Translations under genes and position numbers: made by a program
The notes under the pieces: model-generated
What the model saw: only the letters and a program-made list of their open reading frames with translations
What the model was told of the DNA's origin: nothing
The model's database searches: none
Shown: positions 52,608-60,938 of the stretch, one piece after another
How positions within the stretch are numbered: the stretch's first letter is position 1
Layout: every line of letters starts with the position of its first letter
Source of the DNA: an uncultured Acidimicrobiales bacterium
GTDB taxonomy: Bacteria > Actinomycetota > Acidimicrobiia > Acidimicrobiales > SZUA-35
Length of the DNA stretch: 64,000 bases
Direction of reading: 5' to 3'
Assembly: GCA_937922785.1 (NCBI GenBank)
Contig: CALAJQ010000017.1
Location: forward strand, 1-64,000

Positions 52608-53420
52608 CTATGGAACGATAATCGAACCAGTGGACGAGTAGAGGGTGTACCGCTCCACTTCAGAATCGTTGCGTCTAAAGATGACCGTTCGGCCGACTGG
52701 GCGCTGCCACTGAACGGATCCATCTTCAAAGTGGGCCACTACAACCGAAGTTCGTGACGGTAAACCGACATAACCAGTCCACAGCCCCACCGGTGGGTCG
52801 ACAGACGGCACCCGGTTGCTTAAGATCACAGAGCTTCGTCCGTCCTGCTGATCACACTCACCCCCGCCGTAAACCGAAGTGTTGTTGCCAAGGAAAACAC
52901 AAAGTCGGGAATCGTTGGCGTTCAAGCCAATTTGGAAACCGTCAATTGCGCCAAGAAGGATGAACCTGGGGCCCAATTGAGAACGGTTCCAAAAAAGGAA
53001 GCGCTCGGTCGGTACAACAAACTCGGCAGGGTCGATCGATTCAAGGGTGAACTCGGGTCCGAACTCGGATGTGTCGAATTGCGGCTCCGGTCCGAAGACG
53101 GCCTGATAGATAGTTGTGCCCGCCTCGCGCCTTTGGATCCCCGTGACGTCGACGGTGAAACTGTTCACCAGGTTCACGCTCGTCGCTCCAGATGTTGTCT
53201 CTGAAGTGTCTAAGTCTGACCCGACTGACAGTGCGAAACCGGCGAGAATCGCGAAGGCCGCTGCCGCTGCCAGAAAAACCGCCCGCTGCCTTATTCGAGC
53301 CGGTCTGGCTCTGGTCAGATAACCAGATCCATCAGGTCCTGACACATCGGCCTCAGAAGCAAGCACCACTAGTTGGGCCGATAGCCAGTCTTCGAATTCA
53401 GTTGTTGTTTGCTGACTCAT
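52608..53420 (-). CDS. Membrane-anchored protein, likely ECF anti-sigma partner
   Basis: The 270-residue protein has one central transmembrane segment (residues about 46-66, FLAAAAAFAILAGFALSVG), a short cytoplasmic N-terminus and a large extracytoplasmic beta-rich domain ending SSTGSIIVP. The gene overlaps the ECF sigma factor by four bases, the usual sigma/anti-sigma arrangement. There is no classical zinc-binding anti-sigma motif (HxxxCxxC). So the assignment rests on topology and context. Confidence 0.65.
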   Translation of the reverse strand: MSQQTTTEFEDWLSAQLVVLASEADVSGPDGSGYLTRARPARIRQRAVFLAAAAAFAILAGFALSVGSDLDTSETTSGATSVNLVNSFTVDVTGIQRREAGTTIYQAVFGPEPQFDTSEFGPEFTLESIDPAEFVVPTERFLFWNRSQLGPRFILLGAIDGFQIGLNANDSRLCVFLGNNTSVYGGGECDQQDGRSSVILSNRVPSVDPPVGLWTGYVGLPSRTSVVVAHFEDGSVQWQRPVGRTVIFRRNDSEVERYTLYSSTGSIIVP

Positions 53421-53929
53421 TTCAGCACCTCTCGTAGTTGTCGCATACTTCTTGACAGCCCCGACTTCACCGTTCCGGCTGGCACGTTCAAGATCTGCGC
53501 GATCTCATCAACTGTCATCCGCTCGTAAAAGCGAAGCACCACAATGGCCCTGCGCTGCTTTGACAGGCCACTCAACGCATCCGCCAGATAGTCCGTCTCT
53601 GAAAGGGCAGGCTCTGACTTGTCGGCTCGACTCAAGAACCGGCGCCGCACCTGCAAGTGGCGGCTGTGGTCTCGGATCTGATTCACCACAACCGTCCTCA
53701 CGAAGCCAGCCGGGTTGGCTACTGAAGCCCACTGTTGGAACAACCGGGCGAACGCCTCCTGTGTTGCATCCTGCGCCTCCGCGTTGGAGCGGGTCATCGC
53801 GTAGGCAAACCGGACGACTTGGGCGAACTCGCGCCTAAAGAACTCGTCGAATGACGTCTCGGCCCCATCACCGACGGTCAGGTCGACTCGAGATTGTGAC
53901 TGCGTAGTCAACTTGGGCGAATTGTTCAT
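53417..53929 (-). CDS. ECF RNA polymerase sigma factor (SigE-like)
   Basis: About 170 residues. Region 2 is EFFRREFAQVVRFAYAMTRSNAEAQDATQEAFARLFQQW, and region 4 is LSKQRRAIVVLRFYERMTVDEIAQILNVPAGTVKSGLSRSMRQLRE. It fits actinobacterial SigE-like ECF sigmas. The track starts at GTG 53974, but a GGAAC-N17-CGTC promoter lies at 53965-53940. ATG 53929 is ten bases past the -10, so I use it. Confidence 0.9.
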   Translation of the reverse strand: MNNSPKLTTQSQSRVDLTVGDGAETSFDEFFRREFAQVVRFAYAMTRSNAEAQDATQEAFARLFQQWASVANPAGFVRTVVVNQIRDHSRHLQVRRRFLSRADKSEPALSETDYLADALSGLSKQRRAIVVLRFYERMTVDEIAQILNVPAGTVKSGLSRSMRQLREVLK

Positions 53930-53939
53930 ACCTACGGCT

Positions 53940-53965
53940 GACGAGCTACCCGGTCGGATCGTTCC
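53940..53965 (-). promoter_or_regulatory. ECF-type promoter (GGAAC-N17-CGTC) upstream of the ECF sigma gene
   Basis: On the minus strand, GGAAC (53965-53961) and CGTC (53943-53940) are separated by 17 bases. This resembles the promoters recognised by actinobacterial SigE-like factors, so the sigma factor probably activates its own operon. Confidence 0.6.
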
Positions 53966-54118
53966 ATGCTTCACAAGGTTTGTGCGACCTTTGCCATGTT
54001 GAGCTTAAACGCATATAGTTTGCTCGCATAGAGCGGTGGGCTATGGGCTGAGGGCGGTTGTACGACTGGCTGGTCTCGACTGACGGGGCTCAACCCAACA
54101 AAGCAAATGGAGAACTTG

Positions 54119-55897
54119 ATGATTAAGCGGCGGAGTTTTAGAGGCGGACTTAGGTCAGTATCACTGGGCCTCGTAATGGCATTGGGGGCAGTGGCAGGAA
54201 TCCCGGCACAGGCATCTCCAGTCGACGCACAAAGTGCGGAGTTTGCCTGCACAGTCGTTGCATCACCTGACGGTTTCGACGTGAACTGGACACCCGGAGC
54301 TTGGGCTGGCGGCTCCGGTGGGGATAGTGCCGACCGCTTCATCGTTGAACGAAAGGTATTTCGCAGCTTCTTCTGGAGGGGTCGAACCGACGTCGACAAA
54401 TCGTCATTCCAGGATTCAGGAACACCAAAGAACGTTGGTCAAGTTAGCTACCGCGTATCGGCTCGACTGGGATCCAAAACTCTTGAGCAAGTTCAATGCT
54501 CAGCTGGCGATACGCCCGGTTTCACATGTGACCAAGTTCAGCTAGACAACGGCCGATTTGATGTCTCGTGGCAAAGCCCGGCGGCTCCCAGCGGTGCAAA
54601 GGTTGACTTCGTGCTGCGGCGGTCAGTCAAACCTGAGGGCGCCTTGTTCTGGAGAACCCGAACGGACGCAACCGCCTATTCGGATAGCGCCTCGCCAACC
54701 GGCTCAGCGAATTACGTCGTACTTCAGCGAGTCGACCGACGAGTTGTTGGCATGACCAACTGCACAGCTGGCGATGTGACTCCGCCGAACGAATGCCAGC
54801 TTGTTCGCACCCTGGGTCCAGAAAGACCTCGATTTAGCGTCGGTCGGCCGTTCACTGACGGCAGCCTCTACTACAGAACCGAAAGCTTCGACCCTGCAGT
54901 GCCCGAGGTCTTGGTGCAGATCGATGCCGCAGTGGCTGAAACCGCAGTGTTGGGTGCCCTTCCCGGTGCGTTCGCAACTCCATTGTTCGTCGAACCAGAC
55001 GGATCGGTCGTGCTCACTCTTCGTACTGAAGAGTTGGGTGCCGAGCTTTGGCGCTTCGACCGCCCAACCGGGACGTTCGCACTTATCGAAGACATCAACC
55101 CGGGCCCAGCAAACTCGTTCCCGGCGGGGTATGCAGTGTCGAGTGGCCCACCTCTTGTCTCAGCATCTGATGGGTCCGGTCAACAACTGTATTCATATGA
55201 CGTTGCAACGAAATCCCTTTCGAAGATCGACAGCTTTTCTGAATTGGGTTTCTTCAATGTGTTCGTAATGGCCGACGGGCCAGGCAATCGCATATACCTA
55301 ACAGGACTGAATCAGGATTTCATTAGGACCTTTGTAGAATACGACCGAAACAACGACACGTATAAAGACCTGGGGTACACCGAAGTCAACCGAGTTCTGT
55401 CCGCTCCTGATGGGAACATCTACTTTGGATCCGACGGGGATCTTGATGATGAGGGTCTGTTCCGACTTAACCCAGCGACCGGGGTGATCGACAAGGTCGT
55501 CAACACCTTTGATGTTCAAAGCATCGGCCAACTTGCCGCCGGCCCTGGAGATCTCATCTTCTATAGCATCGTGGACGAGCGAAGCTTCGGGCGGCTGTGG
55601 GCTTATGACACCTCTACTGGAGAATCGATAGCGATCGACAACCCCTCCACCTCCAGCCCAACGCAACCGTTGTTGGGGAACGACGGTCGCTATTACCTAA
55701 CAAGCACACGAGGTGGGATAGCAACCGTCTATTGGTCATGGGATCCAGCGCTTGGGATTACCGAGGTGCTCGACACAGCCGCCATCGGGGTCGATCCCGT
55801 CGGTCAACTTGCAGTTGGCGGCGACGGCAGTCTGATTGTTGTGGATGGGGCAGATGGCTTGGTCAAGGCCATCGATCCGAGCTGTTTGTCGGGCTGA
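54119..55897 (+). CDS. Secreted protein with Fn3-like repeats and a beta-propeller-like C-terminal half
   Basis: About 592 residues. The start is ATG 54119, preceded by GGAG (six-base spacing); the track uses 54107. A signal peptide is present (RRSFRGGLRSVSLGLVMALGAVAG, cut near AQA). Two beta-sandwich repeats follow, each with a Cys and the motif F(F)WRGRTD / LFWRTRTD. The rest (from about residue 230) has WD40/kelch-like blades such as ELWRFDRPTGTFALIEDINPG and QLYSYDVATKSLSKID. Function unknown; probably an extracellular scaffold or binding protein. It is divergent from the ECF sigma operon. Confidence 0.7.
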   Translation: MIKRRSFRGGLRSVSLGLVMALGAVAGIPAQASPVDAQSAEFACTVVASPDGFDVNWTPGAWAGGSGGDSADRFIVERKVFRSFFWRGRTDVDKSSFQDSGTPKNVGQVSYRVSARLGSKTLEQVQCSAGDTPGFTCDQVQLDNGRFDVSWQSPAAPSGAKVDFVLRRSVKPEGALFWRTRTDATAYSDSASPTGSANYVVLQRVDRRVVGMTNCTAGDVTPPNECQLVRTLGPERPRFSVGRPFTDGSLYYRTESFDPAVPEVLVQIDAAVAETAVLGALPGAFATPLFVEPDGSVVLTLRTEELGAELWRFDRPTGTFALIEDINPGPANSFPAGYAVSSGPPLVSASDGSGQQLYSYDVATKSLSKIDSFSELGFFNVFVMADGPGNRIYLTGLNQDFIRTFVEYDRNNDTYKDLGYTEVNRVLSAPDGNIYFGSDGDLDDEGLFRLNPATGVIDKVVNTFDVQSIGQLAAGPGDLIFYSIVDERSFGRLWAYDTSTGESIAIDNPSTSSPTQPLLGNDGRYYLTSTRGGIATVYWSWDPALGITEVLDTAAIGVDPVGQLAVGGDGSLIVVDGADGLVKAIDPSCLSG

Positions 55898-55942
55898 GCG
55901 ATAGTTGCGTCTGTAGTGTTTACGTCTTGTTTGGGTTTCATT

Positions 55943-55980
55943 CGGGGGTCGGGTCTCTTCGAGACGCCGACCCCTTTGTG
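55943..55980 (+). terminator. Repeated hairpin element, copy 2 (perfect stem), likely terminator
   Basis: GGGGTCGGGTCTC-TTC-GAGACGCCGACCCC forms a 13-base-pair stem with one bulged G and is followed by TTTGTG. It lies between two convergent genes and matches the element at 50513-50553. Confidence 0.75.
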
Positions 55981-55983
55981 CGA

Positions 55984-57225
55984 CTAGCGCTTGGCGGTTT
56001 TGCCGAACATGATTCCGGCTACCCGACGGATTTGGATCTCTTCGGCGCCTTCGGTGATCCGGTACCGGCGGTGATGGCGATAGATGTGTTCAAAGGGCAT
56101 GTGGCGTGAATAACCCATGCCGCCACAAGTCTGCATGGCTTGATCGGCAGCGTTACACACCAACCGGTTGGCCCGGTAGTTGCACATACTCACAAGGTCA
56201 GTAACTTCCATGTGATGTTGGCGGTCCATCTGCCAGGCCGTCTTGTGAATCAAAGCCCGCAACATTGCCGCTTCGGTCTGTAGCTCGGCCAAAGGAAACT
56301 GAATTGCCTGGTTTAGCCAAAGAGGTTTGCCAAATGGTGCTCTGTCCTTGGCATAAGCCACAGCAGTGTCGATACAAAACTGGGCTGCTCCCAACGAGCT
56401 GGCGGCCTGACGGATCCGGTTCTCGTGCACAAAGATTTGCGCCAGTTCTAGGCCTCGGCCTTCTTCGCCCAAGATGGCGTCGTTGCTGACACGAACATCT
56501 TTGAACCGGACGTCAGGATGGTCCGTTGGCATGTTGAACGTCCACCAGTACGGCCCGATCTCAACTCCGGGGGCATCAGCTGGCACCAAGAAACAAGTGA
56601 TCCCGTTGGCGTCGCCGTCTTCGCCCGAGGTGCGCACAAATAGCGCATCATGGGTTGCGTGATGCATTCCGGTGTTCCAGCGTTTGTGAGCGTTGATGAC
56701 CCACTCGTCACCATCTCGCACGGCAGTGGAATCCATGTGGGTTGCGTCAGAACCGTGCTCGGGTTCGGTCAACCCGAAAGCAACCCGCCGTTCGCCCCGA
56801 AAACTGGCTTCGATGAACTCTTCTTTTTGGGCTTCGGTTCCTTTGGCCAGCATCATCATGACCGTCGGGAAGTTGCCTACGATCGAAGACTCGTTCTGAA
56901 GATCGTTGTGTAGGCCAAGCCCCTTGCTGGCGAGATGCTCACGAATTACGGCCATGCCCAGATTGGTGCCGTCCTTGCCGCCCACACTCGCCGGTAGGGC
57001 ATACCGCAGATGACCGGCGGCGTCAGCCCGGCGCCTCATCTCACCTAACAGATCTTCCCAAGCTTGTTGGGGTTTGCCTTCATCATCCCAGTTGGTTCGG
57101 GCGTGTTCACGGCGATGGTCGAAGTACTGAATGTTCTCAGCTTCCAACGGCTTGATCTCGGCCTCGATAAAGGCGTCAAGCTCGCCGAGGTAAGCAACAA
57201 GGTCTGCGGGTAGTTCAAAATCCAC
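55984..57225 (-). CDS. Acyl-CoA dehydrogenase, LvaC-like
   Basis: About 413 residues with the ACAD fold: FGLTEPEHGSDATHMDSTAVRDGDEWVINAHKRWNTG, HENRIRQAASSLGAAQFCIDTAVAYAKDRAPFGKPL and CGGMGYSRHMPFEHIYRHHRRYRITEGAEEIQI. The track extended it to 57441 inside the upstream gene; GTG 57225 with GGAG nearby is the better start. It overlaps the kinase-like gene by 11 bases. Kinase-linked dehydrogenases of the LvaC/ACAD10-11 group act on 4-phosphoacyl-CoA, removing phosphate. That is the inferred role. Confidence 0.87.
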   Translation of the reverse strand: MDFELPADLVAYLGELDAFIEAEIKPLEAENIQYFDHRREHARTNWDDEGKPQQAWEDLLGEMRRRADAAGHLRYALPASVGGKDGTNLGMAVIREHLASKGLGLHNDLQNESSIVGNFPTVMMMLAKGTEAQKEEFIEASFRGERRVAFGLTEPEHGSDATHMDSTAVRDGDEWVINAHKRWNTGMHHATHDALFVRTSGEDGDANGITCFLVPADAPGVEIGPYWWTFNMPTDHPDVRFKDVRVSNDAILGEEGRGLELAQIFVHENRIRQAASSLGAAQFCIDTAVAYAKDRAPFGKPLWLNQAIQFPLAELQTEAAMLRALIHKTAWQMDRQHHMEVTDLVSMCNYRANRLVCNAADQAMQTCGGMGYSRHMPFEHIYRHHRRYRITEGAEEIQIRRVAGIMFGKTAKR

Positions 57226-58255
57226 TGTGTTCTCCAATACCACGGTGTTCGCCAATAAGAGTAAGAAGGTCATATTCCAGTTCGACCACTCGCCGGCCAC
57301 TGGCGGCGTGAACAATCGAGTTGCTTTCGCCATCGGTAAATCGCTTAGCTTGGGCCGCCAGGCCCTGGCCCCACCAAATGGTGCGGGCCATAGTCCACCA
57401 ATCAAAAGCGTCTTGTCGCCATCGTCCGCCAGCCCCTTCATAGGCAGCCTTCAAATCCTCAAGCAGCCCGAAGCCCCCAACCGGCAAGTCGTCATTGCCG
57501 AAGCGCCAGAAACGTAGACACAACCAGGCCAGGTCTTCCATCGGGTCGCCCCGGTGAGCCAGCTCCCAGTCCAGCACGGCGGCCAAGCCATTGTCGTCAA
57601 CAATCAAATTGCCATTACGAAAGTCACCATGAATCAGGGACACTTCAGCCTGCTCCTGGGGCAGGATCGTTCTCAAATAGCGCAATCCGTATCGGAAGAC
57701 CGGATACGGGTGCCCAAGTTGATCCAGACTTTCTTCAAGCAGATCCAGATAGGCGCCGGGATGCTGAGGTGTACCCAGCGCAGCCAAACCCGGGCCTTGA
57801 CTGCCCAGCGCCATGGCGTGCAATCGGGCCAATGCGTCGCCGCATTGGGCGGTTAGCCGCTTTGCGCTGCCGTCCACGCTTTCAAGCATTCGAAGAACCC
57901 GTCGGGGGATTGTCTCGCCCGGGATCCTTGACGCGATAAGCACTTCGGCACCTATCGGTTCGGCATAGCCGGCCGCAATGAGTCGGGCGGCAGGGACCGC
58001 CGCCTCGGCGGCCAGTGTCAGCAGAGCAGCTTCGGTGGCAGCATCAGCCAGTACGGCAGTTGATTCGATCGTTCGCAACTGCGCAACAGCTTCAAGAACA
58101 ACATCGCCTTGAACTATGTCCACTAACAATGTGGACCGTGTGGCTCCCGCTGACGCCACTGCAACTATCTGAACTGACGCCTCATCAGAGCCAGACGAAG
58201 CTAGTACCTCTTCGATGGCGGCAACGTAAGCAACCTGGTCTGGTTCAGAGGTCAT
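57215..58255 (-). CDS. APH/choline-kinase-like phosphotransferase, LvaA-like
   Basis: The 346-residue protein has an aminoglycoside phosphotransferase fold: LIHGDFRNGNLIVDDNGLAAVLDWELAHRGDPMEDLAWLCLRFW contains the Brenner loop HGDFRNGN and metal-binding Asp (LDWELA). In the levulinate pathway, LvaA uses ATP to phosphorylate the 4-hydroxyl of 4-hydroxyvaleryl-CoA. The neighbour between two ACADs and a DUF6285 gene fits this family. It could otherwise be an ACAD11-type kinase of different chain length. Confidence 0.85.
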   Translation of the reverse strand: MTSEPDQVAYVAAIEEVLASSGSDEASVQIVAVASAGATRSTLLVDIVQGDVVLEAVAQLRTIESTAVLADAATEAALLTLAAEAAVPAARLIAAGYAEPIGAEVLIASRIPGETIPRRVLRMLESVDGSAKRLTAQCGDALARLHAMALGSQGPGLAALGTPQHPGAYLDLLEESLDQLGHPYPVFRYGLRYLRTILPQEQAEVSLIHGDFRNGNLIVDDNGLAAVLDWELAHRGDPMEDLAWLCLRFWRFGNDDLPVGGFGLLEDLKAAYEGAGGRWRQDAFDWWTMARTIWWGQGLAAQAKRFTDGESNSIVHAASGRRVVELEYDLLTLIGEHRGIGEHSGF

Positions 58256-58599
58256 GAGTAATTCGGCCGACCAATCGCCAGCCGATGCTCAACGTCTCTC
58301 ATCAGTAACTGATGCAACGCCCGGTCGTCATCGAGAGCGTTTACTGCAATCAGAGAGTCCAACCAACCTGTCATTTGTGCCAGATCGCCAGAGTGCTCGG
58401 GCAAGAAGTCTCGTAGGAGTTCCAGTCGCAGGTGATCGTCGGCTGCGTCTACATCAAATTCGCGCGCCACTACCAAACACAAATTTGCCACAATGCGGGA
58501 CGTATATTGCGCCTGATCGGTTGTGTTGGGGACGACGTCGGTGGTCAACGCTTCGGCCATGGCCCTTAGCAGATCCCCTCCCTTGGGCAGATCGATCAC
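58252..58599 (-). CDS. Small LvaB-like / DUF6285 protein
   Basis: The 115-residue helical protein (LPKGGDLLRAMAEALTTDVVPNTTDQAQYTSRIVANLCLVVAREFD) resembles DUF6285, the small partner reported next to kinase-type phosphotransferases. LvaB is needed for LvaA activity in Pseudomonas putida. It overlaps the kinase by four bases and the following dehydrogenase by one base. Its function is an accessory one by analogy; no catalytic residues are evident. Confidence 0.72.
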   Translation of the reverse strand: MIDLPKGGDLLRAMAEALTTDVVPNTTDQAQYTSRIVANLCLVVAREFDVDAADDHLRLELLRDFLPEHSGDLAQMTGWLDSLIAVNALDDDRALHQLLMRDVEHRLAIGRPNYS

Positions 58600-59744
58600 T
58601 AGCTCAGCACGTCCTTGGAGATGATCGTCTTCATGATCTCTGAGGTTCCGCCGTAGATGGAGGAAATTCGGGCGTCAACATAGGCAGTTCCAATTGGGTA
58701 CTCACTCATGTAGCCGTAACCCCCGAACAGCTGAAGGCAGCGGTCAGTAATCCTGGTTTGCATCTCGCTTCCCCAAAGCTTGGCCATGGCGGCTTCAGCG
58801 GGGCTCAGTTCGCCGGCGTTCAACTTCATTACGCACTGATCCATGAACGGTTGGGTAACTGCCACTTCGGTCGCAACTTCTGAAAGTACGAACTTTGTGT
58901 TCTGGAATGAGGCGATGGGTTGACCAAAAGCTGTTCGCTCCTTCACATACTCAATAGTCCAATCCAGAGCAGCTTGGGCCACCGCTATTCCCGTTATGCC
59001 AATGGACAGGCGTTCTTGAGCAAGGTTGAAAGCCAGGTACTCCATGGCTCGGCCCTCTTCGCCCAGAAGGTTTGCCGCCGGCACGTGTACGTCGGTAAAG
59101 GACAGCTCAGCGGTGTCGGCCGAATGCTGGCCGATCTTGTCGAGGTTGCGGCCCCGCTCGAAGCCTTCCATGCCCCGCTCGACAACTATCAGCGACATGC
59201 CGTTGCGACCTGCGTCTGGATCGGTGCGAGCCACAACGATTACGAGGTCTGAGTTAATGCCATTAGTTATGAAAGTCTTTGCACCGTTGACGATGTAAGT
59301 CTCGCCATCGCGTATGGCTGTTGTTTGAATACCCGCAAGGTCTGAGCCCGTGCCGGGTTCGGTCATAGCGATTGCGGTGATTAGCTCACCCCTGGCCATT
59401 CCCGGTATCCACCGGGCGGCCTGTTCTTCGTTGCAGTAGGTGGAAAAGTACGGAGTGGTGATGTCGTTCACCAGACACATGCTGTTGCCGGCCCCACCTA
59501 ACCCGGCCCGGGCAAACTCTTCACCAATAATCGTGTTGAACCTGAAATCTTCACTGCCTCCGCCCCCGTGGGCTTCGGGCAAGTTGAATCCAACGAATCC
59601 ATACTGAGCAGCGTCGGCAAAGACCTGGCGATCCATAATCCCCGCCTTCTCCCATTCGCTGAAGTGCGGCTTCATCCGGTTCTCGGCGAAATCACGAAAG
59701 CTCTGGCGGAATAGGTCGTGCTCTTCTTCGAAAATTCGGTTCAC
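58599..59744 (-). CDS. Acyl-CoA dehydrogenase (long/short-chain family)
   Basis: The 381-residue protein has the classical family layout: RQSFRDFAENRMKPHFSEWEKAG, GLGGAGNSMCLVNDITTPYFS, AMTEPGTGSDLAGIQTTAIRDGETYIVNGAKTFITNG, RTAFGQPIASFQNTKFVLSE and QLFGGYGYMSEYPIGTAYVDARISSIYGGTSEIMK. The active-site Glu lies in the GGTSEIM-containing segment as expected. It is the first gene of a four-gene operon (start GTG 59744). It introduces the 2,3 double bond in an acyl-CoA. Confidence 0.93.
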   Translation of the reverse strand: MNRIFEEEHDLFRQSFRDFAENRMKPHFSEWEKAGIMDRQVFADAAQYGFVGFNLPEAHGGGGSEDFRFNTIIGEEFARAGLGGAGNSMCLVNDITTPYFSTYCNEEQAARWIPGMARGELITAIAMTEPGTGSDLAGIQTTAIRDGETYIVNGAKTFITNGINSDLVIVVARTDPDAGRNGMSLIVVERGMEGFERGRNLDKIGQHSADTAELSFTDVHVPAANLLGEEGRAMEYLAFNLAQERLSIGITGIAVAQAALDWTIEYVKERTAFGQPIASFQNTKFVLSEVATEVAVTQPFMDQCVMKLNAGELSPAEAAMAKLWGSEMQTRITDRCLQLFGGYGYMSEYPIGTAYVDARISSIYGGTSEIMKTIISKDVLS

Positions 59745-59801
59745 TCCACAAAACTAATTCAAGATGTAGCCGGTAGCCCATTTGGTGCAACACTGGGTTC
59801 G

Positions 59802-60452
59802 ATGCTCGACCAGCTTGCGCCCCGTGGAATCGGAATCTTTGAGACCTACGACAGCAGCATCGCCGGGGACCTCTTTGAAGAAGAGGAACAAGCGGTAGTC
59901 AACGCAGTTGAGTCACGAGTTGATGAGTTTCGCCTGGGCCGCAATTGTGCCCGGAAGGCGCTCGAGCACATTGGTGCACCGCAGCGGGCAATCCCAGTAG
60001 GAAAGTCGCGGGCCCCTGTATGGCCCAACGGAGTGATTGGGTCGATCACCCACACTGGGTTCTATTGCGCAGCTGCGGTCGGCTGGAGAAGTGAGTTCGG
60101 GGGCATCGGTATTGATGCCGCTGACAATCGTCCACTTCCAACAGACATTTTGGAACAGGTGACGTCTCGGGCTGAGCGAGTGTGGGTTCAGAAACACCTT
60201 CGCAGTGCTCAGGGCCACCACCTTGCAGCCGATTCGTTGATTTTCAGCATCAAAGAGTCCATTTACAAGGCGTGGAATCCAATCACTGGTCAGTGGCTTG
60301 GCTTCGAGGATGCCTTTGTTGTGGTTGATGCCGGGGCTAAGACGTTTGTGGCTGAGCTGAACAAGCAGGCAGTGGGTTTCCCGACTCGAGTTACGGGCGA
60401 ATTCACCTACGACGAGAGCACGATTGTGTCTTCAATCTTTCTAAAACTATAA
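59802..60452 (+). CDS. EntD/Sfp-type 4'-phosphopantetheinyl transferase
   Basis: About 216 residues. Landmarks: DLFEEEEQAVVNAVESRVDEFRLGRNCARKALEHIG, NGVIGSITHTGFYCAAAV, GIGIDAADNRPLP and SIKESIYKAWNP. The enzyme transfers phosphopantetheine from CoA to carrier proteins. The track starts at 59718 inside the divergent ACAD; ATG 59802 starts the conserved domain. No polyketide or siderophore cluster is nearby, so its carrier partners lie elsewhere. Confidence 0.88.
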   Translation: MLDQLAPRGIGIFETYDSSIAGDLFEEEEQAVVNAVESRVDEFRLGRNCARKALEHIGAPQRAIPVGKSRAPVWPNGVIGSITHTGFYCAAAVGWRSEFGGIGIDAADNRPLPTDILEQVTSRAERVWVQKHLRSAQGHHLAADSLIFSIKESIYKAWNPITGQWLGFEDAFVVVDAGAKTFVAELNKQAVGFPTRVTGEFTYDESTIVSSIFLKL

Positions 60453-60613
60453 AATCATGCAATTGTTTAGCGCTTAGGTCGCACAAGTCGATTTAAAGTC
60501 GCCACTTTTATCATTTACGGCGAAAGAATGTGGAAAGTTAGCTAGATATTTCCTAGAAATGTCCTTGGCGGTGCGGCACAGTGTCTTTATCACACCGAGC
60601 GGAGGACATTCCG

Positions 60614-60763
60614 ATGACACCAGCAACTGCTTTCTCAAACTCTTTCAACCTTGACCAGGACAACGCAGAATTGATCAGCGACCTGACTCTTGATGAACTG
60701 CGTGAGCTTCCAGTGCGAACTCAAATGGGTCTCGACGTCACTGCATGCGAAGACTGGGACTGA
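60614..60763 (+). CDS. 49-residue acidic peptide, unrecognised (possible leader/precursor peptide)
   Basis: A strong GGAGG ribosome site lies eight bases before ATG 60614, and a clear terminator follows at 60870. The peptide has an FNLD segment like that of class I lanthipeptide leaders (SNSFNLDQDN), an LTLDELRELPV helix and a short C-terminal end with a single Cys (DVTACEDWD). The track starts it at 60581, but the SD places it at 60614. No modifying enzyme is adjacent. A RiPP precursor, signalling peptide or small regulatory protein are all possible. Confidence 0.5.
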   Translation: MTPATAFSNSFNLDQDNAELISDLTLDELRELPVRTQMGLDVTACEDWD

Positions 60764-60869
60764 TACTCCCGCTTGATCAGCCCGTCACTAGGGATTTAAG
60801 CTCTCCGACTTACTCGTCGATGTTCTGGGTATCCAGAGCGATCCGAGACCAAGTTCATGAGCACAGAGG

Positions 60870-60897
60870 GGCCGCCTTGTGGCGGTCTTTCGTTTTT
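60870..60897 (+). terminator. Rho-independent terminator after the small peptide gene
   Basis: A seven-base-pair stem GGCCGCC/GGCGGTC with loop TTGT is followed by TTTCGTTTTT. It lies about 100 bases after the small gene and before the isocitrate lyase. Confidence 0.85.
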
Positions 60898-60938
60898 AGA
60901 AACAACAAGTCTCCCCAAATATGAAAGTTAAGCAACCA

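Noticed and set aside
53971-54399. 142-residue minus-strand ORF between the sigma factor and the secreted protein
   Set aside because: It covers the promoter region and the start of the secreted protein; no recognisable domain.
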